Both the position numbers and the translations under genes were made by a program. A DNA stretch of 42,927 nucleotides from the NCBI GenBank assembly GCA_035764725.1, contig DASTYT010000014.1, positions 1 through 42,927 on the forward strand, in the 5' to 3' direction. This DNA comes from Candidatus Methylomirabilota bacterium (GTDB lineage Bacteria; Methylomirabilota; Methylomirabilia; Rokubacteriales; CSP1-6). Under the pieces are notes generated by a model. That model did no database searches. It saw only the letters and a program-made list of their open reading frames with translations, and had not been told where the DNA came from. Below are positions 24,919 through 31,647 of this stretch, one piece after another (the stretch's first letter is position 1; each line of letters opens with the position of its first letter).

Positions 24919-26240
24919 CGCCGGAGCCGGGAGACGCGGGCGCGGCCCGGCGGGCGCGCCTCGTCCTCCTGGTCTTCGCCGCGTTCGTCGTGTACGGCTC
25001 CTTCTTTCCGTTCTCGTTCCGCGTGGATCCGGTCGAGGTGCAGCGGGACCTCGCGGGCTTCTGGTCCACGCTCGCGTTGTTCGACGCGCGGGGGCGGCGG
25101 CTCTTCTCGATCGCCGATCTCGTCAGCAACGTGCTGCTGGGGGTGCCCGTGGGCGCACTCCTGTTGCTGGGGGGCCTCGTCGGACGCGGGATCGTGACGC
25201 GCGGGGCCGGCGCGCTGGTGGTCGAGGCGCTGTTCGCCGGGACGGTCGAGGTCGGGCAGATTCTCGCGCCGACCCGCACCGCCTCGGCGCTCGACGTCCT
25301 CGCGCAATCGGCGGGGGCGGTCGCCGGCGCCCTGGGCGCGCACGGCACCGGCACCGCGGCGGCGCGCAGGCTGGAGGCCTGGCTCGCGACGCGGCTGCGC
25401 GAGCGCCCCGCCCTCGTGGTGGTGGCCGTCCTCGCTGGCCTCGTCGCCGCCGACGCCCTCTATCCCTACGCCGTCACTCTCGACGTCTCGACGGCCTGGG
25501 GCAACCTCCGCCGGGCCCAGTGGCAGCCGCTGGCGACCCTCTCCGGGCGTCCCTGGGGCCCTCTGCTGGTCGATCGACTGCTGCCCTATGCCGGGATGGC
25601 CTTTGCCGCTCGCTGGGCCCTTGCGGCGCCGTCGGCGTCCCCCCGGCCGGGGAGCGGGACCGCCGTGGCGCTCGCGCTCCTCCTCTGGGCGGCGGCCCTC
25701 GAGGGCGGCAAGCTCTTGATCGTGGGACGGGCGCCGAGCGTGGACAACGTGCTCGTGGCCGCCCTGGGTGTCCTCCTTGGGCTCGTGGCGTTCGCGACAT
25801 GGGCGGGATCGACGAGGGCGGCCGGCCGTGGGGCGCGGGCCGTCGTCGGGCTCACCGGGGCGGCGCTCGTCTACCGCGAGCTGGCGCCGTTCGACTGGGT
25901 GCTCACGCGCGCCCATGCCGCCGCCAAGTCGGGGCGCATCGAGTGGATCCCGCTGGCCTCCTACTTCTACGCGGATCCCCAGAGCGCGCTCTTCGATCTC
26001 TTCACCAAGCTCGTGTGGAGCGGCGCCTTCGGCGCCTCGCTGCGCGCCGCCGGCGCCCACAGGCCGTGGGCCTGGACGCTGGCCCTCGGCCTGGTCCTCG
26101 AGAGCCTGCAGGTCGTCCAGGTCTCGCACGTACCCGCGGTGGGCGATGTCCTCGCGTTCGGCGCGGGAGCCGCGCTCGGCGCGCGTCTGCTCGACGGCGT
26201 CCGGCGCTGGCGCCCGGATGTATCCATCGCAGGACATTGA
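24915..26240 (+). CDS. VanZ-family polytopic membrane protein (two VanZ-like halves)
   Basis: A 441-aa membrane protein with about ten hydrophobic segments. The first half (about 10-150) reads VVYGSFFPFSF, SIADLVSNVLLGVPVGALLLL and VEVGQILAPTRTASALDVLAQSAGAVAGALG, the classic VanZ pattern. The second half (about 210-435) has a related pattern: ALEGGKLLIVGRAPSVDNVLVAALGVLLG, then IEWIPLASYFYADPQSALFDLFTKLVWSG and LVLESLQVVQVSHVPAVGDVLAFGAGAALG. VanZ proteins are linked to envelope or teicoplanin tolerance, but biochemical function is unknown. The start is GTG 24915 in the tsaE stop. It seems to ride in the housekeeping operon. Confidence 0.85.
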   Translation: MTPEPGDAGAARRARLVLLVFAAFVVYGSFFPFSFRVDPVEVQRDLAGFWSTLALFDARGRRLFSIADLVSNVLLGVPVGALLLLGGLVGRGIVTRGAGALVVEALFAGTVEVGQILAPTRTASALDVLAQSAGAVAGALGAHGTGTAAARRLEAWLATRLRERPALVVVAVLAGLVAADALYPYAVTLDVSTAWGNLRRAQWQPLATLSGRPWGPLLVDRLLPYAGMAFAARWALAAPSASPRPGSGTAVALALLLWAAALEGGKLLIVGRAPSVDNVLVAALGVLLGLVAFATWAGSTRAAGRGARAVVGLTGAALVYRELAPFDWVLTRAHAAAKSGRIEWIPLASYFYADPQSALFDLFTKLVWSGAFGASLRAAGAHRPWAWTLALGLVLESLQVVQVSHVPAVGDVLAFGAGAALGARLLDGVRRWRPDVSIAGH

Positions 26241-26272
26241 CCGGCGGTGGCGCCGCGGCGCACAGTCGCAGC

Positions 26273-26965
26273 ATGCCCGGCGGGACGCGGATCGAGGAAT
26301 GGCCCCTCGAAGAGCGCCCGCGCGAGCGCCTCTACCATCAGGGCCCGGCCGCCCTCGCCGACGCCGAGCTGCTCGCCATCCAGCTCGGCGCGGGCACGCG
26401 CGGGCGGAACGTGGTGGAGCTGGCCCGCGATCTCCTCGTGAGCTACGGCTCGCTGTCCGCGCTCGCGACGCGCGGGGTCGCCGAGCTGGCCGGCCGGCCG
26501 GGGCTGGGCCGGGCCAAGGCGGTGCGGCTGGCCGCGGCATTCGAGCTCTCGCGCCGGCTCCGCTCGCGAAACGGCCACGGGGCGGGACGTGCCCTGCTGT
26601 CGAGCCCGGCCGAGGTCTACGCGCGCTACGGTCCGCTGATGGAGGACCTCGACAAGGAGGTGTTCCGCATCGCCTTGCTCGACGCGCAGAACGGGCTCCT
26701 GCGCGACGTGGTGGTGTCAGAGGGCACGCTGTCCGCGAGCCTCGTCCACCCCCGCGAGGTCTTCAAGCCGGCCATCGTCGAGTCCGCCGCCTCGCTGATC
26801 CTGCTCCACAACCATCCCAGCGGCGATCCCACGCCGAGCCGCGAGGACCTGCGCCTCACCCGGCAACTGGTAGAATGCTCCCGACTGCTGGAGCTGCACA
26901 TCCACGACCACGTGGTGATCGGGCGCGGGCGCTTCGCGAGCCTGGCCGAGCGGGGGGAGCTATGA
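26273..26965 (+). CDS. radC: RadC-family JAB/MPN-domain protein
   Basis: A 230-aa RadC. The N-terminal UPF0758 helix-hairpin-helix part (RIEEWPLEERPRERL, GPAALADAELLAIQLG, GRPGLGRAKAVRLAAAFEL) is followed by the JAMM metal-binding fold with E in VVVSEGTLSASLVHPREVF and H179-N-H181-PSG-D185 for zinc. The role is unsettled: formerly described as DNA repair, now often viewed as a JAB peptidase- or nuclease-like protein of unknown substrate. The start is ATG 26273, 32 nt after the VanZ gene. It overlaps the VOC gene by 4 nt. Confidence 0.93.
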   Translation: MPGGTRIEEWPLEERPRERLYHQGPAALADAELLAIQLGAGTRGRNVVELARDLLVSYGSLSALATRGVAELAGRPGLGRAKAVRLAAAFELSRRLRSRNGHGAGRALLSSPAEVYARYGPLMEDLDKEVFRIALLDAQNGLLRDVVVSEGTLSASLVHPREVFKPAIVESAASLILLHNHPSGDPTPSREDLRLTRQLVECSRLLELHIHDHVVIGRGRFASLAERGEL

Positions 26966-27408
26966 ACGTGCACGGCGTGGGACACGTCGTCTTGAAGGTG
27001 CGGGACCTCGACCGGTCGGCGGCATTCTACACGGGCGTGCTCGGGCTCAAGGAGGTGGGCCGCCTCGGCGACCGGATGGTCTTCTTCTCCGCCACCGGCC
27101 GCAATCACCACGACCTCGCCTGCCTCGCGGTGGGCGCCGACGCGCCCGCGCCGCCGCCGGACGCGGTCGGGCTCTACCACGTCGCCCTCAAGGTGGGCGA
27201 CAGCCTCGAGGAGCTGCGCGAGGCCAAGGCCGCGCTGGACCGGCACGGGTTAGCCATTCGCCAGGTACGGGACCACGAGGTGAGCCAGTCGATCTACCTC
27301 GACGATCCCGACGGCAACATGGTGGAGCTCTTCGTGGACGCCGACCCGGCGATCTGGGCGGCGAACCCGGCCGCGGTGGCGCAGTCGCGCCCGCTAGCCC
27401 TTGGCTAG
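26962..27408 (+). CDS. VOC-superfamily (glyoxalase/extradiol dioxygenase-like) protein
   Basis: A 148-aa protein with the paired beta-alpha-beta-beta-beta modules of the vicinal oxygen chelate fold. Metal ligands are likely His8 (GVGHVVLKVRDLD), the His of YHVALKVGD in the second module and the Glu of NMVELFVD near the C-terminus. The layout resembles single-domain catechol-2,3-dioxygenase-like proteins more than glyoxalase I. The substrate cannot be told from sequence. It starts at ATG 26962 in the radC stop, and its 3' end overlaps the convergent small gene by 15 nt. Confidence 0.85.
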   Translation: MNVHGVGHVVLKVRDLDRSAAFYTGVLGLKEVGRLGDRMVFFSATGRNHHDLACLAVGADAPAPPPDAVGLYHVALKVGDSLEELREAKAALDRHGLAIRQVRDHEVSQSIYLDDPDGNMVELFVDADPAIWAANPAAVAQSRPLALG

Positions 27409-27636
27409 GCGCTCGACTTCCTTCTTGGTCATCGACGGGATTCGCGCAAGCAGACCCTTCACGCGCCGCTCGGAGGCGTGGTCCGCGAGGATCAGCTTCT
27501 TCGACTTCGTCCCGTTCACGATGTAGGCGACCCAGTCGTCCAGGCTCGGGGTGCCGCGCCACGCCACGGTGAGCCCGCTGAGGCGCATGCGCTTCTTCCC
27601 TTCGACCTTCGCGAGCGGCTTTCGACTCGCCTCCAT
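27394..27636 (-). CDS. Small basic hypothetical protein
   Basis: An 80-aa Lys/Arg-rich protein starting MEASRKPLAKVEGKKRMR and ending KKEVERLAKG. I do not recognise a family. The middle (LTVAWRGTPSLDDWVAYIVNG) looks folded; the ends are charged, so nucleic-acid binding is possible but not shown. The ATG at 27636 was chosen because GGGACGGGAAG lies just upstream and because a strong minus-strand promoter (27726-27754) would start RNA near 27719, after the longer in-frame TTG. It overlaps the end of the VOC gene by 15 nt on the opposite strand. Confidence 0.6.
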   Translation of the reverse strand: MEASRKPLAKVEGKKRMRLSGLTVAWRGTPSLDDWVAYIVNGTKSKKLILADHASERRVKGLLARIPSMTKKEVERLAKG

Positions 27637-27725
27637 ACTTCCCGTCCCCTCATCTTCGAGTGCACCGCAGGGCTGCTCGCCGGCTTCACGCGTGCGCGGC
27701 GTCGAAGCCGCTCGCAGAGAGCACA

Positions 27726-27754
27726 AACTTAGGAACCGTGCTCGGTCGTGTCAA
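27726..27754 (-). promoter_or_regulatory. Sigma-70-type promoter for the small hypothetical gene
   Basis: On the minus strand: TTGACA (27754-27749), exactly 17 nt, TAAGTT (27731-27726). Transcription would start near 27719, giving a leader of about 83 nt before the ATG at 27636. This is the best -35 element in the window. Confidence 0.65.
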
Positions 27755-27784
27755 GAATTCGTTTCGCCGCTGAAAATGCGCCTT

Positions 27785-27815
27785 CGTGCGCACGCATGAC
27801 GCGGAACACGCGTCA
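27785..27815. repeat. Two adjacent palindromic elements
   Basis: CGTGCGCACG (27785-27794) is a 10-bp perfect palindrome. Two nt later lies the inverted repeat TGACGCG-GAACA-CGCGTCA (27797-27815) with 7-bp arms. They sit in the 315-bp gap between the small gene and the dihydroorotate dehydrogenase gene. Likely protein-binding sites; neither is followed by a T-run. Confidence 0.5.
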
Positions 27816-27916
27816 ATGCTGGCCTCCGTCATATACCTCGTAGCGGTGGACGGCCGGAACGTCACATTCTCGCGACGTCTTTGTGAAGGGGCGTCAAATC
27901 GTCCTATTTTCGCGGC

Positions 27917-27943
27917 TGTGGATGCCTGTGGATAAGTGGATAA
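27917..27943. other. Cluster of three DnaA-box-like 9-mers
   Basis: TGTGGATGC (27917), TGTGGATAA (27927, perfect complement of the DnaA box TTATCCACA) and AGTGGATAA (27935) follow each other within 27 bp, just past the stop of the minus-strand dihydroorotate dehydrogenase gene. The stretch 27637-27951 otherwise holds one minus-strand promoter and the palindromes at 27785-27815; I see no gene in it. Local composition is less GC-rich than the flanking genes. Confidence 0.45.
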
Positions 27944-27951
27944 CCTGGGGA

Positions 27952-28950
27952 CTATTTCTGGTCGGCCGCCAGGGCCTCGAGGATTCGCCGGGCCAGGAGA
28001 GGGCCCTCCGTGATGAACGCCGTGAAGTAGCCGCACGCGTCGGCGCCGGCGGCCAGGGCCTGCCGGGCGGTGTCGGGCGAGTGGATCCCGCCGGTGGCGA
28101 TGATCTCGAGCGCCCGCCCGAAGCGCGCCCGGAGGCTCCGCACGTTCTCGAGCATCGCGGGAAAGATGGCGGGGCCGGAGAGGCCCCCCGCGCGCTGCGA
28201 GAGGCGCGGCTCCTCGATGCGGTGCGTGTTCCCGTAGTTCACGATGGAGAGCCCGGCGTCGAGCGCGGCCGGCACGATCGAGCGGAGGTTCTCCTCGTGG
28301 AAGTCCGGCGAGAGCTTCACGATGACGGGCTTCAGCGTGGCATCCCGCACCGCGGCGAACACCCGGCGCAGCTCGGATGGCTTCTGCGACCATTCGTAGA
28401 CGAGCCGGGTGTTGGGGGACGAGATGTTGATCTCGACGAGGTCGCCGTACGGCGCGAGGCCCGCCACCACCTCCACGTACTCCTCCGCGGACTCGCCCGC
28501 GGCGGCCACGATGAGCGGCACGCGGTGCAGCAGCCCGGCGAGCGCGCGCTGATACGCGGCCAGCCCCGGATTCTGAAACCCGTTGCAGTTGACGAGGCCC
28601 CGCCCCGCCGGGGAGTCGTGCCGCACGAGATTCGGGGGCGGGTGGCCGGGGCGCGGCCGCACCGTGATGCTTTTCGCGGTGACCGCGCCGAAGCCGAGCC
28701 CCATCGCGCGCCGAAGGATGCGCGTGTCGTAGTACATCGAGGACAGGATCAGGGGGTTGGGCAGGCGTACCCCGCCCAGGGTGATGGCGAGGCGCGGGTC
28801 GTCCAGGCGGAACAGCGAGAGACGATCGAGCGGAGTCAGCCGCAGCGCGCGCTGCCCGAGGGCGATCGCCGTGCGCTCGGGGAGCCGCGCGAGCACGCCG
28901 TGGTAGAGCGCGCGGTACACGCGATCGGCGACACGGGCGGTGGCGGCCAA
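27952..28950 (-). CDS. pyrD: Dihydroorotate dehydrogenase-family protein
   Basis: A 332-aa FMN-binding TIM barrel that would oxidise dihydroorotate to orotate. The N-terminus (about 1-42, YRALYHGVLARLPERTAIALGQRALRL) resembles the membrane-associated helices of class 2 (quinone-linked) enzymes. The active-site strand NISSPNT has the class 2-type Ser base. However LGGVRLPNPLILSSMYYDT and GAVTAKSITVRPRPGHPPP with LVNCNGFQNPG look more like class 1 proteins, so it is mosaic. FMN phosphate sites are IIATGGI and the region after GADACGYFTA. The TTG start at 28950 lacks a Shine-Dalgarno but has TATCCT 9 nt upstream. It is divergent from the propeller gene at 29028. Confidence 0.8.
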   Translation of the reverse strand: MAATARVADRVYRALYHGVLARLPERTAIALGQRALRLTPLDRLSLFRLDDPRLAITLGGVRLPNPLILSSMYYDTRILRRAMGLGFGAVTAKSITVRPRPGHPPPNLVRHDSPAGRGLVNCNGFQNPGLAAYQRALAGLLHRVPLIVAAAGESAEEYVEVVAGLAPYGDLVEINISSPNTRLVYEWSQKPSELRRVFAAVRDATLKPVIVKLSPDFHEENLRSIVPAALDAGLSIVNYGNTHRIEEPRLSQRAGGLSGPAIFPAMLENVRSLRARFGRALEIIATGGIHSPDTARQALAAGADACGYFTAFITEGPLLARRILEALAADQK

Positions 28951-28959
28951 TTCGCGGGG

Positions 28960-28965
28960 AGGATA
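28960..28965 (-). promoter_or_regulatory. Putative -10 for the leaderless pyrD transcript
   Basis: TATCCT on the minus strand ends 9 nt before the TTG start at 28950, the same spacing as at DUF3047 and ftsH. There is no Shine-Dalgarno, which supports the TTG choice. Confidence 0.4.
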
Positions 28966-29014
28966 CCCGAGTCCGGGGCCCCTCGCAGGAATTTCAGACG
29001 TCGCCGGCGTATGT

Positions 29015-29020
29015 TAGCCT
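29015..29020 (+). promoter_or_regulatory. Putative extended -10 for the gene at 29028
   Basis: TGT-TAGCCT ends 7 nt before the ATG at 29028. A weak -35 (TTTCAG, 28992-28997) is 17 nt upstream. Confidence 0.4.
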
Positions 29021-29027
29021 CCAGGAC

Positions 29028-30431
29028 ATGCACCGTCGCACCTTCCTCAGTGCGGTAAGCGCCGGCCTCCTCGCCGCGCCGCTCGCAGCCGAGTCGCAGG
29101 AAGCGCGGAAGCCGTCAGGCGGGACCAATCCCATCCCCGTGAACACATGGACCCTCGTCCCGGCATTGCCGGAGGGCACACCGTCGACCACGCGCGCGGG
29201 CAAGCACATGCGCGTGCTCTGGGATTCGCGGCGCAGCCGGCACGTCATCACGGCGGGCGATTCCTTCGGCAGCGACGCCGGGCAACCGGCCGTCAGGAGC
29301 TTCGACGCCACCACCGGGCTCTCCACTATCCTCTCGCCACCGTGCATCCCGGCGCCGGGTCTCATGCCGAACTGGCCCGATAACGTCGGGTGGTGCCACG
29401 ACACGAAGCGGGACAAGTACCTCATGTTCCGCGGGTTCTACTTCTGGAACCAGCCGAGCGGGCAGCGCCCCAAGGCCACGCTTACGCCCTCCGCGACCAC
29501 GGGCACGATCACACTCACGCAGGGCGACGGCAGCAACCGCCCGTTCGAGTCGTGGATGGTCGGGAAGCGCGTGCCGCAGTATAACGCCGCGGGCGGCTCC
29601 ACGGTGATCGCGCACGCCACCATCACGGAAGTCACCTCGCCCACCGCCGTCGTCGCCACGGTAGGGCTCGCCTTCGCCAACACCAACCCCATCGTCTCGG
29701 AGGCGTGGGGCATCGAGAAGATCCGCGGCGGCCGGGCCGATTCGATCTGTGGTCGGAACTTCTACGCGGGCGACACCGGCATCATGAACGGCGACTGCAT
29801 GTATAGCCCCGCGAGCAACCAGTGGGAGCGGCCGACCTGGCCCGAGAGCCCGGTCGGGCTCGGAAGCGATTCCGCAGGCCCGACTCAGGCCGTATACGAC
29901 GAGCCATCCGACTCAGTCTATATGCTCAAGAGCGGGGCGGGCATGATGATTCTTCACCGTGCGACCGATACGTGGGAAGTCATTCCCTTCGGCCGTGGCG
30001 CGGCAAGCCCCAATGTGTACCGTTCGCAGCTCGTGGTCGCGAATCGATCAGTGTGGGCCTTCAGCAACCGCGGCAAGGGCGCCCAAGCGTTTATCGAATA
30101 TGTCATCGCCAGCAAGTCGTGGCACGCCTACAACGTGAGCGGCTACGTGGGCACGTTGGATGAGTCGGAGCCGCAGCTCGTGCACGACGATGGGTCGAAC
30201 GTGCTCTTACACGTGCGCGCCGAGAACCTCACGTCGGACGCGACGCATTTGCACATCTTGAACTTGGCGACAAAGGCCCTCACGGTGCGTCCGATTCCGG
30301 TCATCGAGGGAGAGTCGGTCAAGCAGGGGATCACGTTCTGGGATCCACCAACGGGCTCCCTGGGCATCTTCGGTCGCGTCGCGCACAGCGTCCCCGGCAA
30401 CCCCTGTTACCACTACCGCTACGCGCCATAG
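29028..30431 (+). CDS. Tat-type secreted beta-propeller-like protein
   Basis: A 467-aa exported protein. The leader MHRRTFLSAVSAGLLAAPLAA has the twin-arginine RRTFL motif. The body has repeated blade-like segments: HMRVLWDSRRSRHVITAGD, WPDNVGWCHDTKRDKYLMF, QAVYDEPSDSVYMLKSG, NVLLHVRAENLTSD, consistent with a kelch/galactose-oxidase-type propeller. Residues about 140-235 form an inserted Thr/Val-rich beta domain (TITLTQGDGSNRPF). It is clearly related to the C-terminal half of the protein encoded at 38121-40631 (shared GKH, DTKR, LSP-C, FPDNV/WPDNV and DTHRD/DTKRD positions). No catalytic site is recognised; carbohydrate or surface binding is a guess. Divergent from pyrD. Confidence 0.72.
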   Translation: MHRRTFLSAVSAGLLAAPLAAESQEARKPSGGTNPIPVNTWTLVPALPEGTPSTTRAGKHMRVLWDSRRSRHVITAGDSFGSDAGQPAVRSFDATTGLSTILSPPCIPAPGLMPNWPDNVGWCHDTKRDKYLMFRGFYFWNQPSGQRPKATLTPSATTGTITLTQGDGSNRPFESWMVGKRVPQYNAAGGSTVIAHATITEVTSPTAVVATVGLAFANTNPIVSEAWGIEKIRGGRADSICGRNFYAGDTGIMNGDCMYSPASNQWERPTWPESPVGLGSDSAGPTQAVYDEPSDSVYMLKSGAGMMILHRATDTWEVIPFGRGAASPNVYRSQLVVANRSVWAFSNRGKGAQAFIEYVIASKSWHAYNVSGYVGTLDESEPQLVHDDGSNVLLHVRAENLTSDATHLHILNLATKALTVRPIPVIEGESVKQGITFWDPPTGSLGIFGRVAHSVPGNPCYHYRYAP

Positions 30432-30457
30432 GAGCGAGCCATCCACCACGACGGAGG

Positions 30458-30486
30458 TTGACGCGCCTCGCGTAACCCTGTAGCTT
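30458..30486 (+). promoter_or_regulatory. Promoter of tRNA-Val
   Basis: TTGACG (30458-30463), 17-nt spacer, TAGCTT (30481-30486). The predicted start near 30493 is just before the mature tRNA 5' end at 30496. Confidence 0.75.
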
Positions 30487-30495
30487 TCCAGACGC

Positions 30496-30571
30496 GGACG
30501 ATTAGCTCAGTTGGCAGAGCACCGGCCTCACATGCCGGGGGTCGCTGGTTCAAGTCCAGCATCGTCCACCA
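30496..30571 (+). tRNA. tRNA-Val, anticodon CAC
   Basis: A 76-nt cloverleaf: acceptor GGACGAT/ATCGTCC, D arm GCTC-AGTTGGCA-GAGC, anticodon stem CCGGC/GCCGG with loop CTCACAT (anticodon CAC reading GUG), T arm GCTGG-TTCAAGT-CCAGC, discriminator A and an encoded CCA (30569-30571). It decodes GTG, one of the most used Val codons in this GC-rich DNA. Confidence 0.96.
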
Positions 30572-30584
30572 CTGATCGCGATGA

Positions 30585-30614
30585 ACCCGGAGGGTGACAC
30601 GCCCCTCCGGGTTT
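30585..30614 (+). terminator. Terminator-like hairpin after tRNA-Val
   Basis: ACCCGGAGGG (30585-30594), 8-nt loop, CCCTCCGGGT (30603-30612), then TT and a weak T-rich stretch. A perfect 10-bp stem 14 nt after the tRNA; the short T-run lowers certainty. Confidence 0.65.
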
Positions 30615-30694
30615 CGTCTGTGTGACCTCTTCGACGCTGTCCCCATTTGACACGGCCTCGACGGCGGTGGATAGTCCGGGTGAGGACACAGAGT

Positions 30695-31495
30695 GTGAGC
30701 GGCCAAAGCCAGACGGCGCGTCTCAAGGACACCCGGATCGGCACAATCGGGCGTCAGACGGTGTGGGGGGTTGCCCGCCAGTTCGAGCGTCTTCGCTATC
30801 TCATGTGGTGTCTTCCTCGGAGACCTGACCACTTCGTGGGGGGCATCCGGCTACTCGGTGCCTACAAGCAGCGCGGCTGGTTCCAGTCGCTCAGGACGCA
30901 CGCTCCCGTGGACCGGAGCGGGAAGTCACTCCCCTGGCTCACGTACGCGGCAATAGACTGGCTCGATAGCGTCCTCCGTCCCGAGCATCGGGTGTTCGAG
31001 TACGGCATGGGCGGCTCGACCGTATGGATGGCGGCGCGCGTCCAGTCGGTCTCGAGCGTCGATACCAACGCGGAGTACGTCGCGCACTTTCCCGTCCCCC
31101 CGAATGCCCACGTGACGATCGCTGAATGCGGCGGAACGCGCGTCCACGCGGAGCCGGGTGATCCGTACGTGTCGACCATCGAACGGCAAGAGTCACCCTT
31201 CGACGTGGTGCTCATCGATGGCGCCGCCCGATTGTCGTGCGTGGAGCCCGCTCATCGGGCACTAGCCCCCGACGGCCTCATCATTTTCGACAACACCGAT
31301 ATACCGACGTATCAGCCGGCGCTGCGACAGCTCGGCGACCTGGGCTACCTCCGCATCGACTTCTTTGGCACGCGGCCGCTGTACAGCATGCTGGGATGCA
31401 CGTCTGTTTTCAGTCGGGACATGGCGAAGTGGCTGCGAAACGCCACCCCCCCCCACTACTGGGGGCGGTCGATCAGCGAGTTCCCCTGGCACTAG
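30695..31495 (+). CDS. SAM-dependent methyltransferase-like protein
   Basis: A 266-aa soluble protein. The Rossmann motif I is VFEYGMGGSTVWMAARV, followed by SVDTNAEYV (the acidic residue that usually binds the SAM ribose), then FDVVLIDGAARLSCVEPAHRALAPDGLIIFDNTD, the typical class I methyltransferase centre and post-motif strand. The substrate is unknown. The GTG at 30695 has AGGA 8 nt upstream; GTG 30680 or TTG 30647 are also in frame and would add 5 or 16 residues. The N-terminal part (RYLMWCLPRRPDHFVGGIRLLGAYKQRGWF) has no clear domain. A poly-C/TACT/poly-G stretch lies inside the last codons. It stands alone between the tRNA and the TPR gene. Confidence 0.65.
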   Translation: MSGQSQTARLKDTRIGTIGRQTVWGVARQFERLRYLMWCLPRRPDHFVGGIRLLGAYKQRGWFQSLRTHAPVDRSGKSLPWLTYAAIDWLDSVLRPEHRVFEYGMGGSTVWMAARVQSVSSVDTNAEYVAHFPVPPNAHVTIAECGGTRVHAEPGDPYVSTIERQESPFDVVLIDGAARLSCVEPAHRALAPDGLIIFDNTDIPTYQPALRQLGDLGYLRIDFFGTRPLYSMLGCTSVFSRDMAKWLRNATPPHYWGRSISEFPWH

Positions 31496-31524
31496 TAGGT
31501 TACTGACGCGGAGCGAGCCGGACG

Positions 31525-31557
31525 GGCCCCTGCCTGGGCTGAGGCTCGGGCAGGGCC
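31525..31557. other. Strong GC hairpin between genes
   Basis: GGCC(C)CTGCC pairs with GGCAGGGCC, and an inner GGGC pairs with GCTC, 30 nt after the methyltransferase stop. There is no T-run, so it is not a standard intrinsic terminator. It could slow or end transcription from upstream, or stabilise a 3' end. Confidence 0.35.
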
Positions 31558-31634
31558 GGGGGGACGCAAGGTTTCCGTAGAATCAGGTAGATCCGAGTCG
31601 CCCCAACCCCCCTTACTGGGGGGCCGTCTCATGT

Positions 31635-31640
31635 TAGAGT
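31635..31640 (+). promoter_or_regulatory. Putative extended -10 for the PrsT-like gene
   Basis: TGT-TAGAGT ends 7 nt before the GTG at 31648, with no Shine-Dalgarno. The expected -35 position is occupied by a perfect C6-TTACT-G6 hairpin (31607-31623). Confidence 0.4.
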
Positions 31641-31647
31641 TTTCTCC

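Noticed and set aside
30554..30571. tRNA-Val 3' end as an integration (att) site for an island spanning 30.6-42.7 kb
   Set aside because: I looked by eye for a second copy of the tRNA 3' end downstream and saw none, and there is no integrase gene beside it.
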